The notes: a model not told the origin generated them from the letters alone. Counted from the stretch's first letter, positions 33,538 through 43,204 are shown. The stretch: 44,489 bases of DNA from Pseudomonadota bacterium (GCA_021808525.1 JAKBBK010000019.1:1-44489); one strand, 5' to 3'. Translations and numbers: made by a program.

Positions 33538-34893
33538 TCAGCCCGCTTCGTGTTCGAGATCGATCAGTCGCATCTCGGCCGCGTTGGCATGGGCCTGCAG
33601 ACGCTCCCCATGCCCCAGCACCGAGGCGATGCGCCCGAGGCGCGCCGCGCCGCGCCGGCTGACCTGGATCAGGCTGGTGCGCTTGACGAAGTCGTACACC
33701 CCCAGCGCCGAGGAGAAACGCGCGGTGCCCGAGGTGGGCAGCACGTGGTTGGGCCCCGCGCAATAGTCGCCCAGGGACTCGGAGGTGTAGGCGCCGAGGA
33801 ACACCGCGCCGGCATGGCGCAGACGGTCGGCCAGCAGGCGCGGCTCGCGCGTGGCCAGCTCCAGGTGCTCGGGCGCGATGCGGTCGGCCAGTTCGCAGGC
33901 CTGCTCCAGGTCGCGCACGCGGATGAAGGCGCCGCGCCCGCGCAGCGAGGCCTCGATGATGGCGCGGCGCGACATGCCCGGCAGCAGGCGCTGCATGGCC
34001 TGGAGCACCTGCTCCATGTAGGCCTCGTCGGGACACAGCAGGATGCTCTGCGCCAGTTCGTCGTGCTCGGCCTGGCTGAACAGGTCCATGGCCACCCAGT
34101 CCGCCGGCGTGCTGCCGTCGGCGATGACCAGGATTTCCGAAGGCCCGGCGATCATGTCGATGCCGCACACCCCGAATACCCTGCGCTTGGCCGCGGCCAC
34201 GTAGGCATTGCCGGGGCCGGTGATCTTGTCCACCTTGGGCACGCTGGCCGTGCCGAAGGCCAGCGCCCCCACGGCCTGGGCGCCGCCGATGGCGAAGGCG
34301 CGGCTCACGCCGGCCACCGCGGCGGCCGCCAGCACCAGGGGGTTGCGCTCGCCGTCGGGCGTGGGCACCACCATGATGATCTCGGCCACGCCGGCGACAT
34401 GCGCGGGAATCGCGTTCATCAGCACCGAGGAGGGATAGGCCGCCTTGCCCCCGGGCACATAAATGCCCACGCGGTCCAGCGGGGTGATCTTCTGGCCCAG
34501 CAAGGTGCCGTCGGCGTCGTGGTACTCCCAGCTGCCGCCCATGTGCTCGCGCTGGCGCTCGTGGTAGGAGCGCACCCGCTCGGCCGCCGCCTGCAGCGCC
34601 TCGCGCTGCTCGGCGGGAAGGCGGCGCAGGGCTTCGTGCAACTCGCTCTGGCCGATTTCCAGCGCGGCCATCGAGGCGGCCTCGACGCGGTCGAAGCGCC
34701 GGGTGTACTCCAGCACCGCGGCGTCGCCGCGCCGGCGCACGTCCTCGAGCATGTCGGCCACGCGCGCATCGATCGCCGCGTTCTCCTCGGAGATGCGGTC
34801 GAACAGCTCGGCGTAGCGGGCCTCGAAATCGGGGGCCGTGGCGTCCAGGCGACGCAGCTGCGGCGCCAGGTCGGAGGATGTCGGTTCGGACAT
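33538..34893 (-). CDS. hisD: HisD, histidinol dehydrogenase
   Basis: A Zn-dependent, NAD-linked four-electron dehydrogenase that performs the last two steps of histidine synthesis. The 451-residue product has the conserved [66 protein letters not shown], the active-site PEHLEL and [21 protein letters not shown]. It lies 21 bp after hisG. Confidence 0.98.
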   Translation of the reverse strand: MSEPTSSDLAPQLRRLDATAPDFEARYAELFDRISEENAAIDARVADMLEDVRRRGDAAVLEYTRRFDRVEAASMAALEIGQSELHEALRRLPAEQREALQAAAERVRSYHERQREHMGGSWEYHDADGTLLGQKITPLDRVGIYVPGGKAAYPSSVLMNAIPAHVAGVAEIIMVVPTPDGERNPLVLAAAAVAGVSRAFAIGGAQAVGALAFGTASVPKVDKITGPGNAYVAAAKRRVFGVCGIDMIAGPSEILVIADGSTPADWVAMDLFSQAEHDELAQSILLCPDEAYMEQVLQAMQRLLPGMSRRAIIEASLRGRGAFIRVRDLEQACELADRIAPEHLELATREPRLLADRLRHAGAVFLGAYTSESLGDYCAGPNHVLPTSGTARFSSALGVYDFVKRTSLIQVSRRGAARLGRIASVLGHGERLQAHANAAEMRLIDLEHEAG

Positions 34894-34914
34894 GGTGCGG
34901 GCTCGGGGCGTGGT

Positions 34915-35586
34915 TCAGGCCGCGGGCACGGCGGACGCTGCCTGCGCGGCGTCGCGCAGCGCGGCCACCAGCGGCTTGAGCGCCGCTGCCTGGGTCTTGA
35001 ATGCGGCCTGGTTGACGATCAGGCGCGCGGAAATGTCCATGATGCGCTCGACCTCCACCAGGCCGTTCGCCTTGAGGGTGCCGCCCGAGGACACGAGGTC
35101 GACGATCGCGTCGGCCATGCCGGTCAGCGGCGCCAGCTCCATGGAGCCGTAGAGCTTGACGAGGTCCACGTGCACGCCCTTGGCGGCGAAATGTTCGCGC
35201 GCGAGGTGCAGGTACTTGGTGGCCACGCGGATGCGCGCGCCCTGGCGCACCGCGGCCGCGTAGTCCCACCCTTGCGGCGTGGCCACGCTGAGGCGGCAGC
35301 GCGCGATGCCCAGGTCCACCGGGCGGTACAGGCCGTCGCCGCCGTCGGCGGCATCGGCCTCGAGCAGCACGTCCAGGCCGGCCACGCCCAGGTCGGCGCC
35401 ACCGTAGCGCACGTAGGTGGGCACGTCGCTGGCGCGCACCAGCACCACGCGCAGCTCGGCGCGGTTGGTGCCCAGGATGAGCTTGCGGGTGCTTTGCGGA
35501 TCCTCGGAAACGGTGATCCCGGCGCGCCGCAGCAGCGGCAGGGTGTCGTCGAAGATGCGTCCCTTGGACAGCGCGAGGGTGAGCAT
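34915..35586 (-). CDS. hisG: HisG, ATP phosphoribosyltransferase (short form)
   Basis: HisG condenses ATP with PRPP in the first committed step of histidine synthesis. The 223-residue product is of the short type: it has [43 protein letters not shown] and the PRPP-binding region [14 protein letters not shown], but lacks the C-terminal allosteric domain of long HisG. Short HisG enzymes work with the regulatory protein HisZ, which is not in this window. It is the first his gene, 38 bp after murA. Confidence 0.97.
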   Translation of the reverse strand: MLTLALSKGRIFDDTLPLLRRAGITVSEDPQSTRKLILGTNRAELRVVLVRASDVPTYVRYGGADLGVAGLDVLLEADAADGGDGLYRPVDLGIARCRLSVATPQGWDYAAAVRQGARIRVATKYLHLAREHFAAKGVHVDLVKLYGSMELAPLTGMADAIVDLVSSGGTLKANGLVEVERIMDISARLIVNQAAFKTQAAALKPLVAALRDAAQAASAVPAA

Positions 35587-35625
35587 GGCGGGGCGTTGGG
35601 GTACGGGATGGCGGCGCGCGCGCCT

Positions 35626-36894
35626 TCAGCGCAGGCGTTCGATGCGTGCGCCTAGGGAGGCCAGCTTGTGCTCGATGGCCTCGTAGCCGCGATCCAGATG
35701 GTAGATGCGCTCGATGCAGGTGCTGCCCTCGGCCACCAGCGCGGCGATCACCAGCCCGGCGGAGGCACGCAGGTCGGTGGCCATCACGGTGGCGCCCGAC
35801 AGGCGCTCCACGCCCTGCACCACGCAGGTATTGCCCTCCACCGCGATGCGGGCGCCCAGACGCACCAGTTCCTGCACATGCATGAACCGGTTCTCGAAAA
35901 TGGTCTCCGTCACGGTGGCGGTGCCTTCGGCCACGCAGTTCAGGGCCATGAACTGCGCCTGCATGTCCGTGGCGAATCCCGGGTATTCGCTGGTGCGCAC
36001 CGACACGGCGGCCGGGCGGGCGCCGGGCAGGGCATCGGCGCGCAGGCGCACCCAGTCGGGGCCGCAGTCCACCCGCGCGCCCGAGGCGCGCAGCTTGTCG
36101 AGCAGGGCATCGAGGTGCCGGGGCACGCAGTCGAGCACCGTGACGTCGCCTCGCGTGGCGGCCGCCGCGCACAGGAAGGTACCGACCTCGATGCGGTCGG
36201 CCACGATGCGGTGGCGCGCCCCGCCCAGCTCCGGCACGCCGCGGATACGCAGGCGCGAACTGCCCGCGCCCTCGATGTCGGCGCCCATGGTTCGCAGCAT
36301 GGCCGCGAGATCCACCACCTCGGGCTCCTGCGCGGCGTTCTCGATCACCGTCTCGCCATCGGCCAGGCAGGCGGCCATCATCAGGTTCTCGGTGCCCGTG
36401 ACCGTGACCATGTCGGTACTGATGCGCGCGCCCCGCAGACGCCCGCCGGGCACGCTGGCCACGATGTAGCCATGCTCCACCTCGACCCGCGCGCCCAGTT
36501 GCTGCAGGCCGCGGATATGCTGGTCCACCGGGCGCGCGCCGATGGCGCAGCCTCCGGGCAGGCTGACCCTGGCGTGCCCGAAACGCGCCAGCAGCGGGCC
36601 CAGCACCAGCACCGAGGCGCGCATGGTCTTGACTCGCTCGTAGGGTGCCTCGCAGGCCAGGATGCGATCGGCCTGGAGCTTCAGCGTGCCGCCGTCGCGC
36701 TCGACCTGCGCGCCCATCGAGCGCAGCAGTTCACCCAGGGTGTGCACGTCCATCAGCGCCGGCGCGTGCTCCAGCAGCACCGGCTGGGCGGTGAGCAGGC
36801 TGGCCGCCATCAGGGGCAGCGCGGCGTTTTTCGCGCCGCTGGCGCCGACCTCCCCATGCAGGGGCTGGCCGCCGTCAATGCGCAGTTTGTCCAT
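35626..36894 (-). CDS. murA: MurA, UDP-N-acetylglucosamine 1-carboxyvinyltransferase
   Basis: MurA transfers enolpyruvate from PEP to UDP-GlcNAc, the first committed step of peptidoglycan synthesis. The 422-residue product begins [27 protein letters not shown]. It has the catalytic Cys116 in [16 protein letters not shown], the residue targeted by fosfomycin in Cys-type enzymes, and the C-terminal [16 protein letters not shown]. Codons upstream of 36894 in the same frame are Pro/Arg-rich and not conserved. It sits between bolA (148-bp gap) and hisG. Confidence 0.97.
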   Translation of the reverse strand: MDKLRIDGGQPLHGEVGASGAKNAALPLMAASLLTAQPVLLEHAPALMDVHTLGELLRSMGAQVERDGGTLKLQADRILACEAPYERVKTMRASVLVLGPLLARFGHARVSLPGGCAIGARPVDQHIRGLQQLGARVEVEHGYIVASVPGGRLRGARISTDMVTVTGTENLMMAACLADGETVIENAAQEPEVVDLAAMLRTMGADIEGAGSSRLRIRGVPELGGARHRIVADRIEVGTFLCAAAATRGDVTVLDCVPRHLDALLDKLRASGARVDCGPDWVRLRADALPGARPAAVSVRTSEYPGFATDMQAQFMALNCVAEGTATVTETIFENRFMHVQELVRLGARIAVEGNTCVVQGVERLSGATVMATDLRASAGLVIAALVAEGSTCIERIYHLDRGYEAIEHKLASLGARIERLR

Positions 36895-37042
36895 CGTCTC
36901 GATCGTGGAGGGAATGCCCGGCGGTTCAGGCGCCGCGCCACGCGGGTCCTGCCGCGCGCGCGGCCCTCGCGGGCCCGGCAAAGCCCCGCATTCTACCGGC
37001 GCGCCTGGCCTTCGGCTGGCCGCCGCGCCAGGCACGGCGGGC

Positions 37043-37285
37043 TCAGTCCGGCAGCGCCTCGCCCGGCGCCAGGGTGCGCATGGACAGGGCATGCACCCGC
37101 TCGCGCATGCCGTCGCCCAGCGCGGCGTAGACCAGGCGGTGGCGCGCCAGGCGCCCGAGACCGCTGAAACGGGGGCTGACGATGGTGGCGAAAAAATGCT
37201 GGCCGTCGCCCTGCACCTCCAGGTGGGTGCATTCCAGGCTGGCGCCGATCAGCGCACGCAATTCTTCGGGGGTGGGCAGGGACAT
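37043..37285 (-). CDS. BolA/IbaG-family protein
   Basis: An 80-residue BolA-fold protein of the IbaG (YrbA) type. These proteins bind monothiol glutaredoxins and [2Fe-2S] clusters and influence iron handling and the envelope. The sequence has the helix [56 protein letters not shown] with the conserved His in ARHRLVY. Placement directly before murA is the conserved ibaG-murA arrangement. The start [10 protein letters not shown] at 37285 is preferred to an upstream ATG at 37372. Confidence 0.93.
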   Translation of the reverse strand: MSLPTPEELRALIGASLECTHLEVQGDGQHFFATIVSPRFSGLGRLARHRLVYAALGDGMRERVHALSMRTLAPGEALPD

Positions 37286-37319
37286 CGCGAATCCAGCGTC
37301 CGGAGGGTGATTCGAAGGT

Positions 37320-38075
37320 TCAGTTGCGCAGCTTGTAGCCGCGCCGGACCCAGCCCCAGGCCAGGCCCGCACAGAGCAGGTTGCCCAGCAGCGCGGCCCC
37401 CAGGCAGGTCCACGGCGAGACGTCCGAGACGCCGAAAAAGCCGTACCGCATGCCGTCGACCAGGTAGAAGAAGGGGTTCAGGCGAGACACCGCCACCCAG
37501 AAGGGCGGCAGCGTGGTGACGGAGTAGAACACGCCCGACAGGAAGGTCGCCGGCACGATGATGAAGTTCTGGAACGCCGCCATCTGGTCGAATTTCTCCG
37601 CCCAGATGCCCGCCACCATGCCCAGCGAACCCAGCATGGAGGCACCCAGCACCATGAACAGCAGCGACCACAGGGGATCGTGCCATTGCAGCGGCACGAA
37701 CCAGGCGGTGGCCAGCAGGAGCCCGCAGCCGACGAACAGGCCGCGCACCACCGAGGCGCCCACATAGCCCAGGAACAGCTGCCAGGGCTGCAGCGGAGAC
37801 AACAGCACGAACACCAGGTTGCCGGTGATCTTGGACTGGATCAACGACGAAGAACTGTTGGCGAATGCGTTTTGCAGAACGCTCATCATCGCCAGGCCCG
37901 GAATCAGGAAACTGGTGTAGGGCACGCTGCCGTAGACCAGCAGGTGCCCGGCGATGGCATGGGAGAAGATCACCAGATAGAGCAGACTGGAGATGACCGG
38001 TGCGGCCACCGTCTGCAGCCACACTTTCCAGAAGCGCAGCACCTCCTTGCCGAACAGCGTGCGCAGTGCGTTCAT
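37320..38075 (-). CDS. ABC-2 type transporter permease
   Basis: A 251-residue ABC-2 family permease with six predicted membrane helices. The N-terminal amphipathic stretch MNALRTLFGKEVLRFWKVWLQTVAAPVISSLLY and the conserved region around VLLSPLQPWQLFLGYV are typical of YadH/NodJ-like exporters. Its start overlaps the stop of the ATPase gene by 4 bp (ATGA), so they form one exporter. The substrate is unknown; placement between mla genes and murA suggests an envelope component. Confidence 0.92.
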   Translation of the reverse strand: MNALRTLFGKEVLRFWKVWLQTVAAPVISSLLYLVIFSHAIAGHLLVYGSVPYTSFLIPGLAMMSVLQNAFANSSSSLIQSKITGNLVFVLLSPLQPWQLFLGYVGASVVRGLFVGCGLLLATAWFVPLQWHDPLWSLLFMVLGASMLGSLGMVAGIWAEKFDQMAAFQNFIIVPATFLSGVFYSVTTLPPFWVAVSRLNPFFYLVDGMRYGFFGVSDVSPWTCLGAALLGNLLCAGLAWGWVRRGYKLRN

Positions 38076-39001
38076 GCGTCCGCCCCCGCCTGGCCGGCCA
38101 TGATCTGCAGGAAAGCGTCCTCGAGGTCGGCGCGCCGCACCTCGAGCTCCTCGATCTCGCACCCCGCCGCGCGCAGCTCGCCCAGCATGCGCTCCACCTC
38201 CGCGGCGTCGCGTACGGTCCAGGCATGGCGAGCGCCCACCGCGCGAGCGCGCTGCGCCAGCGCCGGCGGCAGCGGCTGCCCGCCGGCGCGAAGCAGCAGC
38301 TGCGTGGAAGCGAATCGCGCCAGCAGCGCATGCGTGGCGTCCAGCGCCACCAGGCGACCGAGCTTGAGCATGCCGATGCGGCTGCACAAGGACTCGGCCT
38401 CCTCCAGGTAATGGGTGGTCAGCAGCACCGTATGGCCCTGCCGGTTGAGGTCGGTGATGAACTGCCACAGGCTCTGGCGCAACTCGACGTCGACTCCCGC
38501 CGTGGGCTCGTCCAGCACGATCACCGGGGGCTTGTGCACGAGGGCCTGCGCCACCATGACGCGACGCTTCATGCCGCCCGACAGCGCGCGCATGTTCTGC
38601 TCGGCCTGCTGGGCCAGCCCCAGGCGCTGCAGCAGCTCGTCGATCCAGGCGTCGTTGCGCCGCAGGCCGAAATAGCCCGACTGCAGGCGCAGTGCCTCGC
38701 GCACCGTGAAAAACGGATCGAACACCAGCTCCTGCGGCACCACGCCGAGCAGCCGGCGCGTGACGTAGGGCTCGCGCGTCACATCGCGGCCCAGCACCTG
38801 CACGCTGCCGGCGCTGGGGCGCGCCAGCCCCGAGAGCATGCTGATCAGGGTGGTCTTGCCCGCCCCGTTGGCGCCGAGCAGCGCGAAGAATTCGCCCTGC
38901 GCGATGTCCAGGCTCACGCCATCCACCACGTTGCGCGCGCCGTAACGCTTGACCACCCCCTGCAGGCGCACAGCGGGGGCGGCTCCATGCAGGGAATTCA
39001 T
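38072..39001 (-). CDS. ABC transporter ATP-binding protein (YadG-like)
   Basis: The 309-residue ATPase partner of the ABC-2 permease. It has Walker A GANGAGKTT (about residues 43-51), the signature LSGGMKRRVMVAQAL, Walker B VIVLDEPTAGVD and the H-loop TTHYLEEAE. A C-terminal extension of about 80 residues (after GRLVALD) is typical of ABC-2 exporter ATPases. It overlaps mlaB by 4 bp and the permease by 4 bp. It is distinct from MlaF, which has its own permease. Confidence 0.93.
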   Translation of the reverse strand: MNSLHGAAPAVRLQGVVKRYGARNVVDGVSLDIAQGEFFALLGANGAGKTTLISMLSGLARPSAGSVQVLGRDVTREPYVTRRLLGVVPQELVFDPFFTVREALRLQSGYFGLRRNDAWIDELLQRLGLAQQAEQNMRALSGGMKRRVMVAQALVHKPPVIVLDEPTAGVDVELRQSLWQFITDLNRQGHTVLLTTHYLEEAESLCSRIGMLKLGRLVALDATHALLARFASTQLLLRAGGQPLPPALAQRARAVGARHAWTVRDAAEVERMLGELRAAGCEIEELEVRRADLEDAFLQIMAGQAGADA

Positions 39002-39321
39002 TGCTGCCGCGGATCCCCGATCGAAGCTGGGGCCTCGCTTGCGCCGCCGTCCAGCACGAATCCCACGCCGTAGGCCTCGGCCAGGGTGCGCAGGCGCTCG
39101 GGGGCGCGCAGCAATTCCAGGCCTCCGGCCCCGGCGCGACGGCGCAGTTCCATCAACAGGGCCAGGCAGGAGGAATCGAAGCGCCGCAGGCCGCCGGCAT
39201 CGATGCGCCAGGGCCGCGCACGGGGCGACAGCTCCTGCAGGGCCGCCTGCAGCAGCACCGGGATGTGCTGCACCGTCACCTCCTCGGCGAGCGCATGGTC
39301 GGCATCGGGCTGCGTGCTCAT
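38998..39321 (-). CDS. mlaB: MlaB, STAS-domain subunit of the MlaFEDB complex
   Basis: A 107-residue STAS-domain protein. MlaB binds the ATPase MlaF and is needed for assembly and activity of the phospholipid transporter. The STAS core (WRIDAGGLRRFDSSCLALLMELRRRAGAGGLELLRAPERLRTLAEAYGV) has the Ser-Ser/Thr-like position in FDSSCL. The start MSTQPDADH at 39321 overlaps the mlaC stop by 4 bp. The family is variable in sequence; context makes the call strong. Confidence 0.9.
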   Translation of the reverse strand: MSTQPDADHALAEEVTVQHIPVLLQAALQELSPRARPWRIDAGGLRRFDSSCLALLMELRRRAGAGGLELLRAPERLRTLAEAYGVGFVLDGGASEAPASIGDPRQQ

Positions 39322-39953
39322 GGCTCCTGCCGGCCGCCCTTCGCCAGCTCCTGGTTGCGCTGCTTGAGCACGCCGATCAGGCCGTCGATTCCCTTGCCGT
39401 TGATTTCCTGCGCGAACACCCCGCGGTAGTTGTCGACCAGCCACACGCCCATCACGTTCACGTCGGAGATCTTCCAGTCCTTGCCTTGCTCCAGCAGGCG
39501 ATAGTCCAGCTGGATCTGTTCGCCGTTGTCCAGCACCCGGGTACGCACGACCACGCTGGTGGCATGGGGCGCGGCACGCAGGGGCAGGTACTGGACCTTC
39601 TGGTTCTTGATGCGTCCGATGGCTCCGGAGTAGGTGTGGATGAGCAGCTGCTTGAACTGTTCCTGCAGCTCCTCGCGTTGCTGGGGCGTGGCGCGGCGCC
39701 AGGCCGGGCCGACGGCCGAGGCGGTCATGCGATGGAAGTCCAGATACGGCAGGACCTTGGTCTGCACGAGTTGCTCGATCTTGGCCTGATCGCCGGCCTT
39801 GAGGGTGGGATCCGAGCGCACGGAGTCCATCACCGACTCGGTCAGGTTGCGCACCACCTGCACGGGCGGCGCGAGCTCGTCGGCATGCGCGACGCCACCC
39901 ACCATGAAAGCCAGCAGGACAGGCAGGAAAAAAGCTCGAAACTTGCTGAACAT
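39318..39953 (-). CDS. mlaC: MlaC, periplasmic phospholipid-binding protein
   Basis: MlaC shuttles phospholipids across the periplasm between the MlaA-porin complex and MlaFEDB. The 211-residue product has a Sec signal peptide (FRAFFLPVLLAFMVGGVAHA) and the Tol-Tol-Ttg2 family core (YLDFHRMTASAVGPAWRRATPQQREELQEQFKQLLIHTYSGAI, WKISDVNVMGVWLVDNYRGVF). A GGAG sits 6 nt before the ATG at 39953; an ATG at 39965 is less likely. It lies 58 bp after mlaA. Confidence 0.95.
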   Translation of the reverse strand: MFSKFRAFFLPVLLAFMVGGVAHADELAPPVQVVRNLTESVMDSVRSDPTLKAGDQAKIEQLVQTKVLPYLDFHRMTASAVGPAWRRATPQQREELQEQFKQLLIHTYSGAIGRIKNQKVQYLPLRAAPHATSVVVRTRVLDNGEQIQLDYRLLEQGKDWKISDVNVMGVWLVDNYRGVFAQEINGKGIDGLIGVLKQRNQELAKGGRQEP

Positions 39954-40011
39954 GATCTGCTCCATTGCGTTCTGCGGCGCGCGGCGCCGCGGTATCGTGG
40001 CTTCCCGGGCC

Positions 40012-40851
40012 TCAGTGCCCGGCGGGTTGGCTGGCCGCGGCTGCCGGCGCGTCACCCCCGGTGGGCGCTTCGACCTCGCTGCCGGCGCCGCCCTCGGCGC
40101 TGTCGTCGGTCGGTCCGGTGGCCAGCACGCCGGTGTCGCGCGTGGCCCGCACACGCGAGCGGCGCTGCTGCATGTAGGCGTCACGGGTGAACACGTAGGG
40201 ATCCAGGGAGATCTGGTCCAGCAAGGCGGTGGTGCTGAGCAGATTCGCCCGGGTGTTGATGAAATCCAGGGCAACCTCGGAGTAGCGCACGCCCGAGTTG
40301 TTGCTGGTCGAGTTGAGCGGAGAGTACGAAATGCCCACCACGGTACCCGCGGCGTCGCGCAGGTCCGAGGGCCCGAGCAGCGGGAGCACGACATAGGGGC
40401 CGGAGCCCAGGCCCCAGCGCGCCAGGGTCAGGCCGAAGTCGTTCGGATGGCGATACAGGCCCATCGGCGTGGCCACGTCCAGCACCCCGAACAGGCCGAA
40501 CACGGTGTTGACCCCCACGCGCATGATGCCGTTGAAACCCAGGGTGACATGGCCCTGCAGGAAGTCGTTCCCGGTGGACCAGACGTCGTCGAGGTTGCCG
40601 AAGAAATTGGTCACGCCGCGGCGCATCAACCTGGGCGTGACGTTGCGATAGCCGATGGCCACCGGCTTGAGCACGATCTTGTCGACCTGCCGGTTGACGC
40701 CGAACATCGCGCGGTTGTAGGGCTCCAGCGGGTCCTGCGGATCGCGCGTGGCGCAACCGCCAAGCAGGAGCAGGCAGGCCAGCGGCCCGGCAAGCCAGGC
40801 TGCCGGCACGCGCGGCCTGCGCATGCTGCGGGCATCGGAACGATGGGTCAA
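40012..40851 (-). CDS. mlaA: MlaA (VacJ), outer-membrane lipoprotein
   Basis: MlaA removes mislocalised phospholipids from the outer leaflet of the outer membrane. The 279-residue lipoprotein has a lipobox LLGG followed by Cys33, and the family core DPLEPYNRAMFGVNRQVDKIVLKPVAIGYRNVTP, NFFGNLDDVWSTGNDFLQG, VFGLFGVLDVATPMGL and WGLGSGPYVVLPLLGPSDLRDAAG. The C-terminal ~45 residues are Ala/Gly/Glu-rich and low in complexity. Its place between mlaD and mlaC is the betaproteobacterial order; in E. coli mlaA is elsewhere. Confidence 0.96.
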   Translation of the reverse strand: MTHRSDARSMRRPRVPAAWLAGPLACLLLLGGCATRDPQDPLEPYNRAMFGVNRQVDKIVLKPVAIGYRNVTPRLMRRGVTNFFGNLDDVWSTGNDFLQGHVTLGFNGIMRVGVNTVFGLFGVLDVATPMGLYRHPNDFGLTLARWGLGSGPYVVLPLLGPSDLRDAAGTVVGISYSPLNSTSNNSGVRYSEVALDFINTRANLLSTTALLDQISLDPYVFTRDAYMQQRRSRVRATRDTGVLATGPTDDSAEGGAGSEVEAPTGGDAPAAAASQPAGH

Positions 40852-40888
40852 CGAATACTCCTGCTGTACATGCCGGGGCGCGCTGGCG

Positions 40889-41353
40889 TCACTTGCCGCC
40901 GCTCGCGGCCTTGTCGTAAAGGAATCGCCCGATGAGATTCTCCAGCACCAGAGCCGATTGCGTGTTTTGAATCACGTCGCCATTGCGTAGATTCTTTTCC
41001 GAGGAACCCGGGTCCAGGCCGATGTACTGGTCGCCGAGCAAGCCCGAGGTGAGAATCTTCGCCGAGGTGTCGGCGGGGAATCCGTAGCGCTTGTCCAGCG
41101 CCAGGGTCACATCGGCCTGGAAGGTCTGGTTGTCGAAGCCTATCGAGGCCACACGGCCGACCACGACGCCGGCGCTTTTCACGGGCGCATCCGCCTTCAG
41201 GCCGCCGATATTGTCGAATCGCGCCACCACATCGATGGTCGGGGCGAAATTCAGGCTCAGCAGATTGCCGGCCTTGAGCGCCAGGAACAGCAGCGCCGCG
41301 GCGCCGATGAGCACGAACAGTCCGACCCAGACGTCGGTGGAACGCTTTTCCAT
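40889..41353 (-). CDS. mlaD: MlaD, MCE-domain subunit of the Mla transporter
   Basis: The 154-residue inner-membrane-anchored MCE protein forms the hexameric periplasmic ring of MlaFEDB. It has one N-terminal membrane helix (WVGLFVLIGAAALLFLALKAGNL) and one MCE domain (IDVVARFDNIGGLKADAPVKSAGVVVGRVASI, SAKILTSGLLGDQYIGLDPG). The C-terminal hydrophobic helix ALVLENLIGRFLYDKAA resembles the pore-forming helices of the ring. It lies 26 bp after mlaE. Confidence 0.96.
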   Translation of the reverse strand: MEKRSTDVWVGLFVLIGAAALLFLALKAGNLLSLNFAPTIDVVARFDNIGGLKADAPVKSAGVVVGRVASIGFDNQTFQADVTLALDKRYGFPADTSAKILTSGLLGDQYIGLDPGSSEKNLRNGDVIQNTQSALVLENLIGRFLYDKAASGGK

Positions 41354-41379
41354 GATTCGATTCCTTCAGCGCGACGGGT

Positions 41380-42168
41380 TCAGGTACTGAACATCAGCGC
41401 GGTCAACATGAAATCCAGGCCCAGCACCGCCAGTGAGGCCACCACCACGGTGCGGGTCGTCGCCCGCGACACGCCCTCCGGCGTCGGCTGGGCGCGCCAG
41501 CCCTGGTACAGCGCGACGAAGGTGACGGCGACGCCGAACACCAGGCTCTTGATCACTCCGTTGCCCACGTCCTTGAACACATCCACCCCGGCCTGCATCT
41601 GGCCCCAGAACTGGCCCGGGTCGACGCCGATGAGCAGCACGCCCACCACGTACCCCCCCAGGATGCCCACCGCGCTGAACACCGAGGCCAGCAGCGGCAT
41701 GGCGATGATGCCCGCGGCATAGCGCGGCGCCAGCACCCGAGCCAGCGGATCCACGGCCATCATTTCCATCGCGGCGATCTGCTCTCCGGCGCGCATCAGT
41801 CCGATCTCGGCGGTCAGCGAGGTGCCGGCGCGCCCCGCGAACAGCAGCGCCGTGACCACCGGCCCGAGCTCGCGCACCAGCGAAAGGGCCACGACGATGC
41901 CCAGGGAACTCGAGGCCCCGTAGCGCGACAGGGTGTAGTAGCCCTGCAGGCCGAGCACGAAACCCACGAACAGCCCGGAGACCGCGATGATCAGCAGGGA
42001 GTCGTTGCCCAGGAAATAGACCTGCTGGGTGACCAGGCGAAATCGACGCAGGGCCGCCGGCAGCAGCCCGGCCAGGCGCAGGAACAGGCGCAGCCCCCAA
42101 CCCAGGTCGGCCAGGAGGTGCCGCGTGCGCGAGCCCAGCCGGGCCAGGCGATCCAGCAGGAAGTTCAT
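41380..42168 (-). CDS. mlaE: MlaE, permease subunit of the Mla phospholipid transporter
   Basis: The 262-residue inner-membrane permease has the N-terminal amphipathic region, the conserved block GLFVGFVLGLQGYYTLSRYGASSSLGIVVALSLVRELGPVVTALLFAGRAGTSLTAEIGLMRAGEQIAAMEMMAVDP and a C-terminal helix set ending in LGLDFMLTALMF. Its start overlaps the mlaF stop by 4 bp (ATGA), so the ATPase and permease are translationally coupled. Confidence 0.97.
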   Translation of the reverse strand: MNFLLDRLARLGSRTRHLLADLGWGLRLFLRLAGLLPAALRRFRLVTQQVYFLGNDSLLIIAVSGLFVGFVLGLQGYYTLSRYGASSSLGIVVALSLVRELGPVVTALLFAGRAGTSLTAEIGLMRAGEQIAAMEMMAVDPLARVLAPRYAAGIIAMPLLASVFSAVGILGGYVVGVLLIGVDPGQFWGQMQAGVDVFKDVGNGVIKSLVFGVAVTFVALYQGWRAQPTPEGVSRATTRTVVVASLAVLGLDFMLTALMFST

Positions 42169-42992
42169 CGCCCGCCCCCCGCTGCCGCACCCAGGAAATC
42201 CTCGCGCAGTTCGGGCGCGGGATAGTGGAAACGCACGGGCCCATCGGGCTCGCCCCGCACGAACTGATGCACCAGCGGGTCGTTGCTGGCGCGCAGCTCC
42301 TGCGGCGTGCCTTGCGCCAGCAGGCGTCCGTTGCCGAGGATGAACACGCGGTCGGCGATGGCGAAGGTTTCATCCACGTCGTGGGACACGATGATGCTGG
42401 TCAGTCCCAGCGCGTCGTTGAGGGTGCGGATCAGGCGCGCGGAAATGCCCAGGGAGATGGGGTCCAGCCCGGCGAAGGGCTCGTCGTACATGACCAGGGC
42501 CGGGTCCAGCGCCAGCGCGCGGGCCATGGCCACGCGGCGCGCCATGCCGCCGGACAGTTGCGAGGGGAACAGGTCACGGGCCCCGCGCAGGCCCACCGCG
42601 TGCAGCTTCATCAGCACGAGGTCGCGGATCATGGCCTCCGGCAACCGGGTGTGTTCGCGCAGCGCGAAGGCCACGTTGTCGAACACGGTCTGATCGGTGA
42701 ACAAGGCGCCCATCTGGAACAGCATGCCCATGCGGCGCCGGGCGGAGTACAGACGCGCATGATTCATCGCCGCCACCGCCTCGCCATCGAAGCGCACCTC
42801 GCCGGAGCTGGGGCGCAGCTGCCCGCCGATCAGGCGCAGCATGGTCGTCTTGCCGCCGCCGGAGGCTCCCATGACCGCGACGACCTCGCCGCGCATCACG
42901 CGCAGGTCGATTCCGCCCAGCACGGGGCGTTCGTCGTAGGCAAAGTCGACGTGGTCGAATTCGACCAGCGGAGGGGTTTCGGATCCAGGCAT
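42165..42992 (-). CDS. mlaF: MlaF, ATPase subunit of the Mla phospholipid transporter
   Basis: The 275-residue ATPase powers MlaFEDB. It has Walker A GASGGGKTT (residues 42-50), the Q-loop FQMGALFTD typical of MlaF, the signature LSGGMARRVAMARAL, Walker B LVMYDEPFAGLDP and the switch SHDVDETFAI. The start MPGSETPPLVEFDHV at 42992 fits the family; the frame is open much further upstream over the Crp-type gene without conserved content. It is the first gene of the long mla-his-tat block. Confidence 0.97.
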   Translation of the reverse strand: MPGSETPPLVEFDHVDFAYDERPVLGGIDLRVMRGEVVAVMGASGGGKTTMLRLIGGQLRPSSGEVRFDGEAVAAMNHARLYSARRRMGMLFQMGALFTDQTVFDNVAFALREHTRLPEAMIRDLVLMKLHAVGLRGARDLFPSQLSGGMARRVAMARALALDPALVMYDEPFAGLDPISLGISARLIRTLNDALGLTSIIVSHDVDETFAIADRVFILGNGRLLAQGTPQELRASNDPLVHQFVRGEPDGPVRFHYPAPELREDFLGAAAGGGR

Positions 42993-43102
42993 GCAAGAGA
43001 GCCGGAGCCGCCCAGGCCCGGCGGCCGGAGCAGGCAGCCGGCGAAGGGGCTGCGCCTGCACGCGCGGGACGGTACGGTTTGCGCGCCCGCGGCAGGGATT
43101 TC

Positions 43103-43108
43103 CCATTC
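43103..43108 (-). promoter_or_regulatory. Possible -10 element of the mlaF operon promoter
   Basis: TAGAAT on the minus strand (five of six to TATAAT) is the only AT-rich hexamer in the 212-bp gap between the Crp-type gene and mlaF. It would place the start of transcription near 43096, about 104 nt before the mlaF ATG. No convincing -35 lies 16-18 bp upstream, so an activator may be needed, or this may not be a promoter. Confidence 0.3.
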
Positions 43109-43204
43109 TAGGGGCGCCGGGCTTGGCTTGCCCGCCCTGGCGCGCGGCTCGTGCAATCCCCGGGCGCGCGCAGGCAGGCGGGCAGGAGCGGTCGGCGGGG
43201 GCGT

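Noticed and set aside
33494..36172. Long in-frame extension upstream of hisC on the minus strand
   Set aside because: It overlaps hisD, hisG and murA in another frame, has no recognisable domain, and hisC has a canonical start at 33493.
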